Numbered from the stretch's first letter, positions 7,721 through 17,600 are shown. The stretch is DNA of 64,000 bases from Bacteroidota bacterium (GCA_023416995.1 JAEZGI010000082.1:1-64000); one strand, 5' to 3'. Notes: generated by a model not told the origin, from the letters alone. Program-made: numbers and translations.

Positions 7721-8092
7721 ATGGCAGACGTTAAATCATTAGCAGAACAACTGGTAGGCCTTACTGTAAAAGAAGTACAGGAACTGGCTGATTTCCTTAA
7801 ATCTGAATACGGTATTGAACCAGCAGCAGCGACTGTAGTTGCAGCAGCAGGTGGCGATGCAGCAGCTCCAAAAGAAGAGCAAACAGCGTTCACAGTTATC
7901 CTGAAGAGCGGTGGTGCTTCTAAACTGGGTGTTGTGAAAATCGTTAAGGATCTTACAGGTCTTGGCTTGAAAGAAGCAAAAGATCTGGTTGACGGCGCTC
8001 CAAAACCAATCAAAGAAGGAATCAGCAAAGCTGATGCAGAAGCAATGGTAGCTAAGCTGAAAGAAGCTGGTGCTGATGTTGAAATGCAGTAA
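7721..8092 (+). CDS. rplL: 50S ribosomal protein bL12 (L7/L12)
   Basis: This 123-residue protein has the two-part bL12 layout. An N-terminal dimerisation domain is followed by an Ala-rich hinge (EPAAATVVAAAGGDAAAP) and the C-terminal factor-binding domain with KIVKDLTGLGLKEAKDLVDGAP-type sequence. Several copies form the ribosomal stalk that recruits translational GTPases. In most bacteria rpoB follows directly. Here a terminator ends the transcript and a glycan-utilisation locus follows. Confidence 0.98.
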   Translation: MADVKSLAEQLVGLTVKEVQELADFLKSEYGIEPAAATVVAAAGGDAAAPKEEQTAFTVILKSGGASKLGVVKIVKDLTGLGLKEAKDLVDGAPKPIKEGISKADAEAMVAKLKEAGADVEMQ

Positions 8093-8110
8093 TTCCTACG
8101 CATAACTTTT

Positions 8111-8143
8111 AAAAAAAGCTGCTCCTCCAGGGCAGCTTTTTTT
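8111..8143 (+). terminator. Terminator after rplL
   Basis: AAAAAAAGCTGC and GCAGCTTTTTTT pair around a nine-base loop. This strong intrinsic terminator closes the ribosomal-protein operon before the inserted locus. Confidence 0.9.
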
Positions 8144-8342
8144 ATGACCTCACCTGGGGAAATATTTGTCAGCGACATATTTTTTAAGCTCAATCTGAAG
8201 AAGCCTTTCTAAATAATATATTATTTCATCCGGGTATGTTATAAAGGAGTAAACAACAGCATATTTTTTTCTTGCACTTTGCGGGATAATCATCTTTGCG
8301 TTAACAAAACTTTAGGGATTTGTTATATCTTAGATCGGATCA

Positions 8343-9359
8343 ATGAAAAAAGTTTCTCTTAAAGAAATCGCTTCTCTGGTAGGCGCTTCTCCTTCCACTG
8401 TTTCTTTTGTTTTAAATGGCAAAGGGAAACAAATGCGCATCAGTGAAATCCTCGAAAAAAAGATCAAAGAAGTCGCGCGTAAAGAAGGGTATCACCCCAA
8501 TCAGGTTGCAGTGAGCCTGCGCACCGGTCAATCAAAGATCCTGGGTCTGATAGTTGAAAGTATCGGCGGACATTTTTTTGGTAGCCTGGCCCGTGTGATC
8601 GAAGAAGAGGCTGAGAAGTTTGGTTATCGTATTATTTACTGCAGTACCGAAAACAATGCTGATAAAGGCCGAGACATGATCAGGATGTTATCTCAAAGCC
8701 AGGTGGACGGTTATCTTATTACGCCGGTGGAAGGAATGGAAGGGGACATAAAGGCATTACTAAAACAGGAAAAACCGCTTGTGCTTATTGATGGATACTA
8801 TCCCAAAATTTCGGCACCGTATGTACTTGTAGACAATGCTGCCGGCGTATCAAAAGGAATGAAACACCTGATCTCGAAAGGTTATCGCAATATAGCATTT
8901 GTAACTGTTCAGATGGATCTTGTTCAACTGAATGAAAGACAGGAGGCATACATCGCTGAATTAAAAAAGCACAAACTACCCGTAAGTAAAAAACTCATCT
9001 TCAAACTTCCATACAATTACGATAAACAGGCAGGAGCGGAGGCGCTTTGCGGTTTTATAAAAAGGCATCCCGACCTCGATGCAATTTTCTTTGCCACCAA
9101 TTACCTCGGCATCACTGGTCTCCAGAGCATCAGAAAATTGAATCTCAGGATTCCGGAAGACATTGCGGTCATTTGCTTCGACGATCATGACATTTTCAGT
9201 TTGTATCCACCCGGTATAGATTCACTGCAACAACCCGTTGAAGAGATTGCAATTACCGCTATCCACTTGTTGCTGAAACAATTGGGCAAGAATACCATCA
9301 AAACAAAATCAACCGGTATCCAGGTCAAGGGAAGTTTCGTGATACGCGGCTCAAGCTGA
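8343..9359 (+). CDS. LacI-family transcriptional regulator (first copy)
   Basis: At 338 residues it has the standard LacI layout: helix-turn-helix at about residues 4-25 (VSLKEIASLVGASPSTVSFV), hinge helix near 50-62 (AVSLRTGQ), then a periplasmic-binding-protein-like sensor domain. It is clearly paralogous to the regulator at 11801. Both share the recognition-helix segment PSTVSFVLNGK, so they probably read the same or very similar operators. It stands first in the glycan locus, 64 nt before the GH92 gene. The effector is unknown; a mannose-containing sugar is a reasonable guess from the neighbour. Confidence 0.92.
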   Translation: MKKVSLKEIASLVGASPSTVSFVLNGKGKQMRISEILEKKIKEVARKEGYHPNQVAVSLRTGQSKILGLIVESIGGHFFGSLARVIEEEAEKFGYRIIYCSTENNADKGRDMIRMLSQSQVDGYLITPVEGMEGDIKALLKQEKPLVLIDGYYPKISAPYVLVDNAAGVSKGMKHLISKGYRNIAFVTVQMDLVQLNERQEAYIAELKKHKLPVSKKLIFKLPYNYDKQAGAEALCGFIKRHPDLDAIFFATNYLGITGLQSIRKLNLRIPEDIAVICFDDHDIFSLYPPGIDSLQQPVEEIAITAIHLLLKQLGKNTIKTKSTGIQVKGSFVIRGSS

Positions 9360-9379
9360 TTTTTTTTTCTTTTTTTGCA

Positions 9380-9389
9380 AAATCGATTT
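9380..9389 (+). promoter_or_regulatory. Candidate LacI-type operator before the GH92 gene
   Basis: AAATCGATTT is a perfect palindrome with the central CG typical of LacI-family operators. It lies between the first lacI gene and GH92. The assignment rests on position and symmetry only. Confidence 0.3.
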
Positions 9390-9423
9390 AGTATACTATT
9401 TTTCAGATTCAATTGGTTTGTAT

Positions 9424-11709
9424 ATGAAAAGGATCTCGCTTGCACTTGTTTCCCTCTTTATCTTTTCCGCAGCCAGCACGCAGTTGGTAACAAAAGTCAG
9501 TGACCCGGTTGAATGGGTAAACCCACTGATGGGAACCGAGTCCAAACCCAGTTTGTCAAACGGAAATACATATCCGGCCATCGCAGTGCCGTGGGGAATG
9601 AATTTCTGGATGCCACAAACCGGCAACATGGGTAATGGATGGGCCTACACTTACAGCGCAGACAAGATTCGCGGTTTCAAACAAACGCATCAGCCATCTC
9701 CATGGATGAATGATTACGGCCAGTTTTCCATTATGCCGGTTACAGGCAAACTGCGTTTTGATCAGAACGATCGTGCAAGCTGGTTCTCACATAAAGCTGA
9801 AGTTTCAAAAGCATATTATTACAGCGTATACCTGGCAGATGCTGATGTAGTTACCGAGATCACGCCTACCGAAAGAGCGGCTCAGTTCAGGTTTACATAT
9901 CCGCAAACTGACAGCGCCTTCCTGGTGATTGACGCGTTTGACCGTGGTTCGTATGTAAAGATCATACCTGAAGAGAAAAAGATCATCGGTTATACTACGC
10001 GCAACAGCGGCGGTGTACCTGCAAATTTCAAAAACTATTTTGTTATTCAGTTAGACAAGGCTTTCTCCGTTTCCATGGGATGGCACGATTCAACCCTGGT
10101 AAGGGATTCAATGGAGATCACCGCTAAGCATGCAGGTGCAGTGATTGGTTTCAGCACAAACAAAGGAGAAAAGATTCATGCAAAAATTGCATCGTCGTTC
10201 ATCAGTTTCGAACAGGCCCAGCTGAACCTCGACCGTGAAGTTGGAAAAGACAATTTTGATGTAACGCGTGATAAAGCCAAAGCAGCCTGGAACAAACAGC
10301 TCAGCAAACTGGCAGTTGAAGGCGGTACTATCGAACAAACCCGTACCTTCTATTCCTGTCTTTACCGCACACTTCAGTTTCCACAAAAACATTATGAGTA
10401 TGATGCGCAGGGAAAAATTGTGCATTACAGTCCTTACAACGGTAAAGTACTGCCGGGATATATGTTCGCGGGCACTGGTTTCTGGGATACTTTCCGGGCA
10501 TTGTATCCGTTCCTCAACTTTGTTTATCCTACAATAAATAAAGAAATGCAGGAAGGCCTTGTTAATGATTACCTGGAAGGTGGTTTCCTGCCCGAGTGGA
10601 GCAGTCCTGGATTCAGAAACGTGATGGTGGGAAATAACTCGGCTTCTGTGGTCGCTGACGCGTATATAAAAGGAATCCGTGGTCAAAACATGGATACACT
10701 TTGGGCGGCATTGGTAAAAGGTGCAAATAATGAGGGTCCGCTTACTGCAGTGGGCAGGGCAGGGGTGAAGTATTATAATGAACTGGGTTATGTTCCTTAT
10801 GACGTAAACATCAATGAAAATGCAGCGAGGACCCTCGAATATGCTTATGATGATTTTACTATCTGGCAACTGGCAAAGGCATTGAAACGCCCCCAGGCCG
10901 AGATCGCATTATATGAAAAACGCAGCCAAAACTACCGCAATCTCTTTGATCCGGAGACTAAATTAATGCGCGGAAAAAACAAGGACGGGAAATTTCAATC
11001 ACCGTTCAATCCTTTCAAATGGGGTGATGCTTTTACGGAGGGAAACAGCTGGCATTATAGCTGGAGCGTGTTCCACGACGTAGAGGGCCTCAAAAAACTG
11101 ATGGGCGGGAACCAGATGTTTGTAAGTATGCTGGATTCCGTGTTCAACATGCCACCAATTTTTGATGAAAGCTACTACCGGGGAGTAATACACGAAATCC
11201 GGGAGATGCAGATTATGAATATGGGGCAGTATGCGCACGGAAACCAGCCCATTCAACACATGATTTATCTGTACAATTATGCGGGTCAGCCCTGGAAAAC
11301 CCAATACTGGATCCGTGAAGTGATGGAGCGTTTGTATAAACCAACACCGGATGGTTATTGTGGCGATGAAGACAATGGACAGACTTCGGCCTGGTATGTA
11401 TTTTCTGCAATGGGCTTTTATCCTGTTTGCCCGGGTACCACTCAATATGTGTTGGGTACACCTTTGTTTAAAAAGATCACGGTAACACTTGACAACGGTA
11501 AAAAACTTGAGATCGAGGCTCCGAAAAATTCGGATGCAAACAAATATGTAAACCAGGTGAAGTTTAACGGAACTGTGGTAGATAATAACTGGTTTGACCA
11601 TTTTGATTTGCAGAAGGGCGGCAAATTGCAATTTGATATGTCTCCCACACCGAACAAACAACGTGGCACCACTGCGAAAGCTTATCCTTACTCATATACT
11701 AAGCCTTAG
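9424..11709 (+). CDS. GH92 family exo-alpha-mannosidase, probably alpha-1,2-specific
   Basis: I chose the ATG at 9424 (761 residues); a TTG two codons earlier is possible. Residues 1-20 form a signal peptide without a lipobox, so the enzyme should be periplasmic. Against Bacteroides thetaiotaomicron BT3990, as I recall its numbering, key residues align with a constant offset of six: W94, catalytic acid E539 in TEGNSWHY, H590-E591, and base pair D648/D650 in GDEDNGQ. H-E and the Trp mark alpha-1,2 specificity in that work. GH92 enzymes are calcium-dependent and remove terminal mannose with inversion. It is the only glycosidase in this locus. Confidence 0.92.
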   Translation: MKRISLALVSLFIFSAASTQLVTKVSDPVEWVNPLMGTESKPSLSNGNTYPAIAVPWGMNFWMPQTGNMGNGWAYTYSADKIRGFKQTHQPSPWMNDYGQFSIMPVTGKLRFDQNDRASWFSHKAEVSKAYYYSVYLADADVVTEITPTERAAQFRFTYPQTDSAFLVIDAFDRGSYVKIIPEEKKIIGYTTRNSGGVPANFKNYFVIQLDKAFSVSMGWHDSTLVRDSMEITAKHAGAVIGFSTNKGEKIHAKIASSFISFEQAQLNLDREVGKDNFDVTRDKAKAAWNKQLSKLAVEGGTIEQTRTFYSCLYRTLQFPQKHYEYDAQGKIVHYSPYNGKVLPGYMFAGTGFWDTFRALYPFLNFVYPTINKEMQEGLVNDYLEGGFLPEWSSPGFRNVMVGNNSASVVADAYIKGIRGQNMDTLWAALVKGANNEGPLTAVGRAGVKYYNELGYVPYDVNINENAARTLEYAYDDFTIWQLAKALKRPQAEIALYEKRSQNYRNLFDPETKLMRGKNKDGKFQSPFNPFKWGDAFTEGNSWHYSWSVFHDVEGLKKLMGGNQMFVSMLDSVFNMPPIFDESYYRGVIHEIREMQIMNMGQYAHGNQPIQHMIYLYNYAGQPWKTQYWIREVMERLYKPTPDGYCGDEDNGQTSAWYVFSAMGFYPVCPGTTQYVLGTPLFKKITVTLDNGKKLEIEAPKNSDANKYVNQVKFNGTVVDNNWFDHFDLQKGGKLQFDMSPTPNKQRGTTAKAYPYSYTKP

Positions 11710-11800
11710 AAAGGACTAACACGAACGGTTTATTGGTTGAATGAGCATACTGCAGATTGCTTTCACAATCAACGGGCCACCGATTGCCTGAATCTATCAT

Positions 11801-12853
11801 ATGAAAAAAGTGTCTTTAAAAGATATCGCTGCAAAAGTGGGCGTTGCTCCTTCAACGGTTTCTTTTGTGCTGAACGGTAAGGAAAAAGAAATGCGGATCA
11901 GCGAAGCGCTCGCCTCCAGGATAAGACAGGTGGCTGCTAAGGCGGGCTATAGTCCTAATAAAATTGCAGTAAGTCTACGTACCGGAAACTCAAAAATTCT
12001 TGGGCTCATTGTAGAAGATATCTCAAACAATTTTTTCGCATCTCTTGCAAAAGTGATTGAAAAGGAAGCTGAACGATGCGGGTATAATGTTGTGTTCTGC
12101 AGTACCGAAAACGATGATAAAAAAGGTCGGGAACTACTCCGGATTTTAAGCCAGCAACAGGTGGATGGTTTTTTGATCACGCCTACGGAGGGTATGCTCG
12201 ACGAGATAGCATCATTACACATCCAACACCATCCGATAGTTTTGATGGATCGGTATTTTAGTGAATTGGAGGTTCCATGTGTTTTGGCTGACAACTTTAA
12301 AGGTGTGAAAGATGGTGTTGATGCGTTAACCGCTGCGGGATACAAAAACATTGGGTTTGTAACAATCAACAAAGGACTTGTTCAGATGCGTGAGCGGCAG
12401 GATGGTTACAAGGCCAGCCTGAAAGCTGCTGGTATAAAATATAAGCCTTCGCTTGTACTGGAAGTTCCGATAAGTTCTTTACAAGATGAAATGGTGACCA
12501 TTATCAGCGGTTTTATTAATGAAAAACCAGAAATAGACGCTATTTTTTTCGCCACAAATTATCTTGGTATAGCAGGACTTGAAAGTCTTAAGTTACTCTC
12601 AAAAAAAATTCCGGATGAAATAGCAGTGGTATGTTTTGACGATCATGATATCTTCAGGTTATACATGCCGGCAATAACAGCACTTGCTCAGCCTGTTGAA
12701 TTGATTGGTAAAAAAGCTGTTGAACTTCTCGTGTCGCGGATACGCCGGGATGGAGAAAAAAATAAAAATAATATTTTTCGTTTTGCAGCGAAACTCAATG
12801 AAAGAGAGTCTATAGTAGTTGCAAAGAATCATTTGCAAAATCGGTATAGCTAA
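11801..12853 (+). CDS. LacI-family transcriptional regulator (second copy)
   Basis: This 350-residue regulator is a paralogue of the one at 8343, with matching MKKVSLK start, APSTVSFVLNGK recognition helix and AVSLRTGNSKILGLIVE hinge. The sensor domains diverge more, so the two may respond to different ligands at shared operators. It lies between the GH92 gene and the first susC. The C-terminus is extended and basic (RRDGEKNKNN). A perfect inverted repeat begins within its last codons at 12845. Its first codons are 91 nt after the GH92 stop. Confidence 0.92.
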   Translation: MKKVSLKDIAAKVGVAPSTVSFVLNGKEKEMRISEALASRIRQVAAKAGYSPNKIAVSLRTGNSKILGLIVEDISNNFFASLAKVIEKEAERCGYNVVFCSTENDDKKGRELLRILSQQQVDGFLITPTEGMLDEIASLHIQHHPIVLMDRYFSELEVPCVLADNFKGVKDGVDALTAAGYKNIGFVTINKGLVQMRERQDGYKASLKAAGIKYKPSLVLEVPISSLQDEMVTIISGFINEKPEIDAIFFATNYLGIAGLESLKLLSKKIPDEIAVVCFDDHDIFRLYMPAITALAQPVELIGKKAVELLVSRIRRDGEKNKNNIFRFAAKLNERESIVVAKNHLQNRYS

Positions 12854-12877
12854 GATAGATTTGCGTTCTTAGCTATA
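12845..12877. promoter_or_regulatory. Perfect 11-bp inverted repeat over the lacI stop codon
   Basis: TATAGCTAAGA and its exact complement TCTTAGCTATA flank an 11-nt loop. The left arm includes the stop codon of the second lacI gene. No T-run follows, so a simple terminator is unlikely. It could be an operator or an RNA stem. Confidence 0.5.
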
Positions 12878-12894
12878 ACACTAACAAACCTGTG

Positions 12895-12902
12895 CAACGT
12901 TG
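12895..12902 (+). promoter_or_regulatory. Candidate LacI-type operator before susC1
   Basis: CAACGTTG is a palindrome with a central CG, 98 nt before the susC1 ATG. The same AACGTT core occurs before susC2 at 18081. Confidence 0.3.
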
Positions 12903-12999
12903 TTTTCTAACATAAGCGTAAGTAAGATGACTTTATATGTTTCTAATCAATAACTGTTAATCCCTTTTTAATTCACCAACAAAACGCAACTTGCATTTT

Positions 13000-15945
13000 A
13001 TGAAGAAGAGATGCTCTTTTCTTGGGAATGTTAGCGTCATAAGCATCCTGTTGCTTATGTTATCGCTAACTGCCTTTTCCCAGACACGCACCATTAGCGG
13101 TAGAGTCACAGATGCGCAGGATAACCAACCATTGCCTGCGGTAACTGTGACGGTTACCGGTACAAATGTTTCCGCTCAAACCGAAAATGACGGAACCTAC
13201 AGCATTCAGCTTACGCCGAATGCACGTTCACTTACTTTTACTTTTGTCGGTTATGCTACGCGAGAAGTTGCCCTGGGCTCTTCTGATGTAGTAAACGTTT
13301 CACTCCAGGTGGGCGGCCAATCACTCGAAGATGTAGTAGTGGTAGGTTACGGTACGCAAAAACGTAAGGAAGTAACTGCGGCTGTTGCAACTGTGAAATC
13401 GGAAGATTTCAATGCCGGTGGTACCCGTTCTCCATTGGATCTTATCCAGGGTAAAGTTGCTGGTCTTACTATTACAAGAACACGTGGTAATAACCCTAAC
13501 GAAGGTGCTGCAATTCAGCTTCGCGGTCTTACTTCTCTTACAGGAGATCTGAGACCCTTAATCGTTGTTGACGGTATTCCGGGTGGTAATCTTGATCTTT
13601 TGCAACAAGATGATATCGAAAGTTTCGATGTATTGAAAGATGGAGCAGCTGCGGCTATCTATGGTACCCGTGCAAACGGTGGTGTAATTCTGATTACCAC
13701 TAAAAAAGGTAAATCAGGCGAACCTGTATTCGGTTACAATAGTTACGTTCAAAAAGAATTTATCGCTAAACGCCCGGATGTATTAAGTGCTGATGAATTT
13801 CTTAAACTTACCGGAGCCACAGATCTTGGTGGAAGAGACAATGTGTATGATATGTTGATTGATAAGAACAATATCAGTCACTATCACAACCTGTCTGCAT
13901 CTGGTGGTACTGCAAAGTCAAATTATCGCGCATCGATGTTTTTTAACGATGCAAAGGGTATTGCAATCCGTAACACAAGGAAACAATATGGCGGACGTTT
14001 GAATATTAACCAACGCGGGTTTAATGACAAACTTGCGCTCCAGGTAAACCTGGCACAAAACTTCAGCAAGGCGGACCGTCTTGGTGGTAGCACAGGAGAT
14101 TTTGAACAATCGATTCAACGTGATCCGACAGCGCCGGTTTACCGTCCTGATGGAACGTTCTGGGAAACAGAAAATTTCAACAACTACAATCCAATTGCCC
14201 GATTAACCAAAGAGTTGAACGAAAGAGATCAGACGACTTTTTCCGGTGATGCGAAACTTACACTTGAAGTGCTGAAAGATTTGAAGATCTCTGCATTTGG
14301 AGCGTTACAACGTAACACATGGAACGACCGTGAATACAGAATGAAGGACTCCCGTTCATCTGTACGCGATTATAACGGTGGTGGTTATGGAGCAAAAAGT
14401 AACTTTCTTGAGTATGACAGAATTTTCGAGTCAACGATTGATTACAATCTGAAATTCAACAACGATCATACTATTGGTGCAATTGCAGGTTATAGCTATC
14501 AGTATCATGCTGAAGAAGCGTTTAACGTAAACAACAACGGCTTCCTGACCGACGCGTTCCAGGATTGGAACCTTGGAAATGGTTCTGCCATCCGCAACGT
14601 AGCGCTGCGCGCGCCTGGTATTGGAAGTAGCAAACAAGACAATACGCTGATTGCCTTCTTCGGAAGAGTTAATTACGCGTACAAAGGGAAATACCTGTTA
14701 CAAGGTATCCTGAGACGTGAAGGTTCTTCACGCTTCGGTGCGAATCATAAATGGGGTAACTTCCCTGCTGCCTCAATCGGCTGGTTCGTAACAGAAGAAG
14801 ATTTCATGAAGGACATCAGTTTCCTCAGCAGTCTGAAACTGCGTGCTGGTTATGGTGTTACCGGTAACCAGGGTATTCCAAATTATCAATCTCTTGTTAC
14901 ACTTGGAACTGGTGGTTTCTACCTGCAGAATGGACTTTGGTTACAAACACTTGGACCTGCCCGTAATCCCAACCCGGACCTGAGATGGGAAAAGAAGAAA
15001 GAACTTAATATCGGTATTGATTTCGGTTTGTTCCAAAACCGTATCACAGGTTCATTGGATATTTATAACAGAACTACAGAAGATCTGTTGTACAATTACA
15101 ATGCACAACAACCGCCGTTTACGCTTTCTACATTGTTCACAAACGTGGGTTCTATCTCAAACAATGGGGTTGAGTTGCAATTGAGTGCTACTCCTGTAAG
15201 ATCAAAAGATTTCTCATGGTCAATTGATTTCACTGGTAGCTACAACACCAACAAACTTAAATCGCTCTCAAACGAATTGTACAAGATTGACAGAATTGAG
15301 TTTGGAGGTTTGCCTTCCCCAGGTAACTTAGGTAATGCTATCCGGATGTTTGAAGGTGGTCCGGTAGGAGATTTTTACGGAAAACGTTTTGCAGGGTTCT
15401 CAGAAACAGGCGAGTGGCAGTTTTACAAGGCTGATGGTTCAATTGGTAAAACAAACCAGATGACCAACGAAGATCTGACCGTGATCGGAAACAGCGTACC
15501 GAAATACTATGCGTCTTTAAGCAATACACTTCGTTATAAAGGTTTTGACCTTACATTGTTCTTCCGTGGTAAATTCAAATTCGACATTCTGAATACCCAG
15601 GACATGTATTTTGCAAACATCAACTGGAAGCCAAACAATATGCTTCGTAGTGTGCTGGACAAACATGCCCAGGTTAAGCAATCACCTCAGTACTCTGATT
15701 ACTATCTTGAATCAGGCTCATTTGTGAAACTTGACAATATTACACTTGGGTATAATTTCAGGATGCATAACAACTATATCAAGAGTTTGCGGTTATATGC
15801 TACCGGTAGAAACGTGTTGACTTTTACAAAGTATAGTGGTTTGGATCCCGAGTTGCAGGATACCGGTTTCACAACAAACATTGATGACCGTGGTTTTTAT
15901 CCAAGAACACTTTCACTGGCATTTGGACTTAATGTTGGATTCTAA
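13000..15945 (+). CDS. SusC/RagA-type TonB-linked outer-membrane transporter (pair 1)
   Basis: From the ATG at 13000 the product is 981 residues; an upstream TTG adds three. It has a signal peptide ending near AFSQ, then a carboxypeptidase-regulatory-like domain at about 30-105 (ISGRVTDAQ...). The TonB-box-like segment VVVVGYGTQKRKEVTAAV, a plug domain and a 22-strand barrel ending in LAFGLNVGF follow. SusC proteins import oligosaccharides with a SusD lid using TonB energy. The susD partner follows 14 nt downstream. Its barrel is at the short end for the family. The substrate is inferred from the locus, not shown. Confidence 0.95.
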   Translation: MKKRCSFLGNVSVISILLLMLSLTAFSQTRTISGRVTDAQDNQPLPAVTVTVTGTNVSAQTENDGTYSIQLTPNARSLTFTFVGYATREVALGSSDVVNVSLQVGGQSLEDVVVVGYGTQKRKEVTAAVATVKSEDFNAGGTRSPLDLIQGKVAGLTITRTRGNNPNEGAAIQLRGLTSLTGDLRPLIVVDGIPGGNLDLLQQDDIESFDVLKDGAAAAIYGTRANGGVILITTKKGKSGEPVFGYNSYVQKEFIAKRPDVLSADEFLKLTGATDLGGRDNVYDMLIDKNNISHYHNLSASGGTAKSNYRASMFFNDAKGIAIRNTRKQYGGRLNINQRGFNDKLALQVNLAQNFSKADRLGGSTGDFEQSIQRDPTAPVYRPDGTFWETENFNNYNPIARLTKELNERDQTTFSGDAKLTLEVLKDLKISAFGALQRNTWNDREYRMKDSRSSVRDYNGGGYGAKSNFLEYDRIFESTIDYNLKFNNDHTIGAIAGYSYQYHAEEAFNVNNNGFLTDAFQDWNLGNGSAIRNVALRAPGIGSSKQDNTLIAFFGRVNYAYKGKYLLQGILRREGSSRFGANHKWGNFPAASIGWFVTEEDFMKDISFLSSLKLRAGYGVTGNQGIPNYQSLVTLGTGGFYLQNGLWLQTLGPARNPNPDLRWEKKKELNIGIDFGLFQNRITGSLDIYNRTTEDLLYNYNAQQPPFTLSTLFTNVGSISNNGVELQLSATPVRSKDFSWSIDFTGSYNTNKLKSLSNELYKIDRIEFGGLPSPGNLGNAIRMFEGGPVGDFYGKRFAGFSETGEWQFYKADGSIGKTNQMTNEDLTVIGNSVPKYYASLSNTLRYKGFDLTLFFRGKFKFDILNTQDMYFANINWKPNNMLRSVLDKHAQVKQSPQYSDYYLESGSFVKLDNITLGYNFRMHNNYIKSLRLYATGRNVLTFTKYSGLDPELQDTGFTTNIDDRGFYPRTLSLAFGLNVGF

Positions 15946-15959
15946 AAAATTTTAAAGAA

Positions 15960-17579
15960 ATGAAGAATATTCTTAAAAATACAGGCTACCTCGCCCTTGC
16001 GGTCATGCTGGTAGTATCATCTTGTACCAAGCTGGATGAAAACCTGTACAACCAGGTAATCGCTCCGAATTTTTATAAAAACAAACAGGAGGTAACATCT
16101 GCAGTCACCCGCCCATATACACACGCACGTGCCTGGGCCGCGATGAATGACCGTCATGGTTACTGGCGTCTGCAGGAACTTCCTGCTGATCAACAAGCCT
16201 GGCCACAAAAAGGTCGTCATGGTTATGATGGAGGACAGTGGGTTAGACAACACTATCATGAGTGGACATTGACCGACCGCGCAATTGAAGAACCATGGGA
16301 ATTGATCTATTGGGGCATCGGTTTTTGTAACAATCTGATGGAGGAACTAGCACCGGTTGACTTCACCAAAATCGGAATGACTGAAGCAGATAAAGCAGCT
16401 ATCACTGCAGAAGCAAAAGTTTTGCGGGCCTGGCACTATCTTAAGCTGATGGATCTGTATGGTAACATTCCTATTGTAACCGAGGTTGGTAAACCAGCCA
16501 ATCCCGTTACCAGACCGAGAGCAGAAGTATTTGCATTCATAGAAAAAGAACTGAAAGAAAATGTTGACCTTTTACCAAACCTCAGTGCTTCACTGGCGGG
16601 TCGGGTAAATAAGGCAGCGGGTTATGCCATGCTGGTTGAATTGTATCTGAACGCACAGGTTTGGACCGGAACCGCAAGATGGGATGATTGTGTCGCTGCC
16701 GCTGACAAAATTATTTCTGGTGATGCGGGTGGTATCAATGGTACCCCGGGACTTGAAACTGATATGCTGGCGCCTTTCAACACAACAAACCATTTGTCAA
16801 AGGAAAACCTGTTTCAGTTGGCCTATGATTACGTAAAGAGTGGCGACGCCCCAGGTTACAATGGTGTTTTCTGGCACTATCGTCAACGCCAGATTTACAA
16901 CACTGAAAGAGATGGTAACAACTGTTTCGTGACTACTCCAAATGCTTTTGACGCATACAAAGAGAATGATATTCGGAAAAAAGAATGGTTCCTTTTTGGT
17001 CCCCAATATAAATTCGGCACAACAGAACCTGTCCTCGGAACTGAGGAATACAATGGGAAACCTCTCGTGTTTGTTAATAGCATTCGCAGGAACAGTGAAG
17101 GTGAGACTGGTGAAGGTGGTATGACACGTGGTGAAGAGAACAGTGGTGCCCGTATGAACAAATATCGTCCCGGTCAATTAACCGATGCTACTTATCTCGG
17201 AAATGACTTTGTAGTTTACCGTCTCGCCGAAATTATTTATAATAAGGCTGAAGCGCTGATGAGAAAAAACAACGGTGTTGCCACTCAGGAAGTTGTTGAC
17301 CTGGTAAACTCGGTAAGACAACGCGCATTTACACCAGCTGATTTTGCAACAGAAGCGTACACTACAACAACACTTACTGCTGATGAATTTCTGGCAGAGC
17401 GTGGACGTGAGTTTATTTTTGAAGGCAAAAGAAGATCAGACATGATCCGTTTTGGCAAATTTGTAACCGCTAACTGGTGGGATCACGTTGCCAAAAACGA
17501 TCCTAAGCTGAATGTATTCCCGATTCCAACCAAGCAGTTGGTAATTAATCCAAATCTTGAGCAGAACGATGGTTATTGA
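15960..17579 (+). CDS. SusD/RagB-type outer-membrane glycan-binding lipoprotein (pair 1)
   Basis: This 539-residue lipoprotein has a signal peptide with lipobox VSSC (Cys22) followed by TKLDENLYN, a usual SusD N-terminus. TPR-like helices include AKVLRAWHYLKLMDLYGNIPIV, and the C-terminal region contains RGREFIFEGKRRSDMIRFGKF, a hallmark of the family. SusD caps the SusC barrel and captures glycan at the cell surface. It follows susC1 after 14 nt and ends at a strong terminator. Confidence 0.95.
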   Translation: MKNILKNTGYLALAVMLVVSSCTKLDENLYNQVIAPNFYKNKQEVTSAVTRPYTHARAWAAMNDRHGYWRLQELPADQQAWPQKGRHGYDGGQWVRQHYHEWTLTDRAIEEPWELIYWGIGFCNNLMEELAPVDFTKIGMTEADKAAITAEAKVLRAWHYLKLMDLYGNIPIVTEVGKPANPVTRPRAEVFAFIEKELKENVDLLPNLSASLAGRVNKAAGYAMLVELYLNAQVWTGTARWDDCVAAADKIISGDAGGINGTPGLETDMLAPFNTTNHLSKENLFQLAYDYVKSGDAPGYNGVFWHYRQRQIYNTERDGNNCFVTTPNAFDAYKENDIRKKEWFLFGPQYKFGTTEPVLGTEEYNGKPLVFVNSIRRNSEGETGEGGMTRGEENSGARMNKYRPGQLTDATYLGNDFVVYRLAEIIYNKAEALMRKNNGVATQEVVDLVNSVRQRAFTPADFATEAYTTTTLTADEFLAERGREFIFEGKRRSDMIRFGKFVTANWWDHVAKNDPKLNVFPIPTKQLVINPNLEQNDGY

Positions 17580-17600
17580 TCTGTTCGTTCTTAATAATTC

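Noticed and set aside
11239..11250. GNQP in the GH92 enzyme, first suspected as a lost catalytic acid
   Set aside because: The spacing to D648 is 40 residues, not 109. The true acid is E539 in TEGNSWHY, so the enzyme is not the acid-less phosphodiester type.
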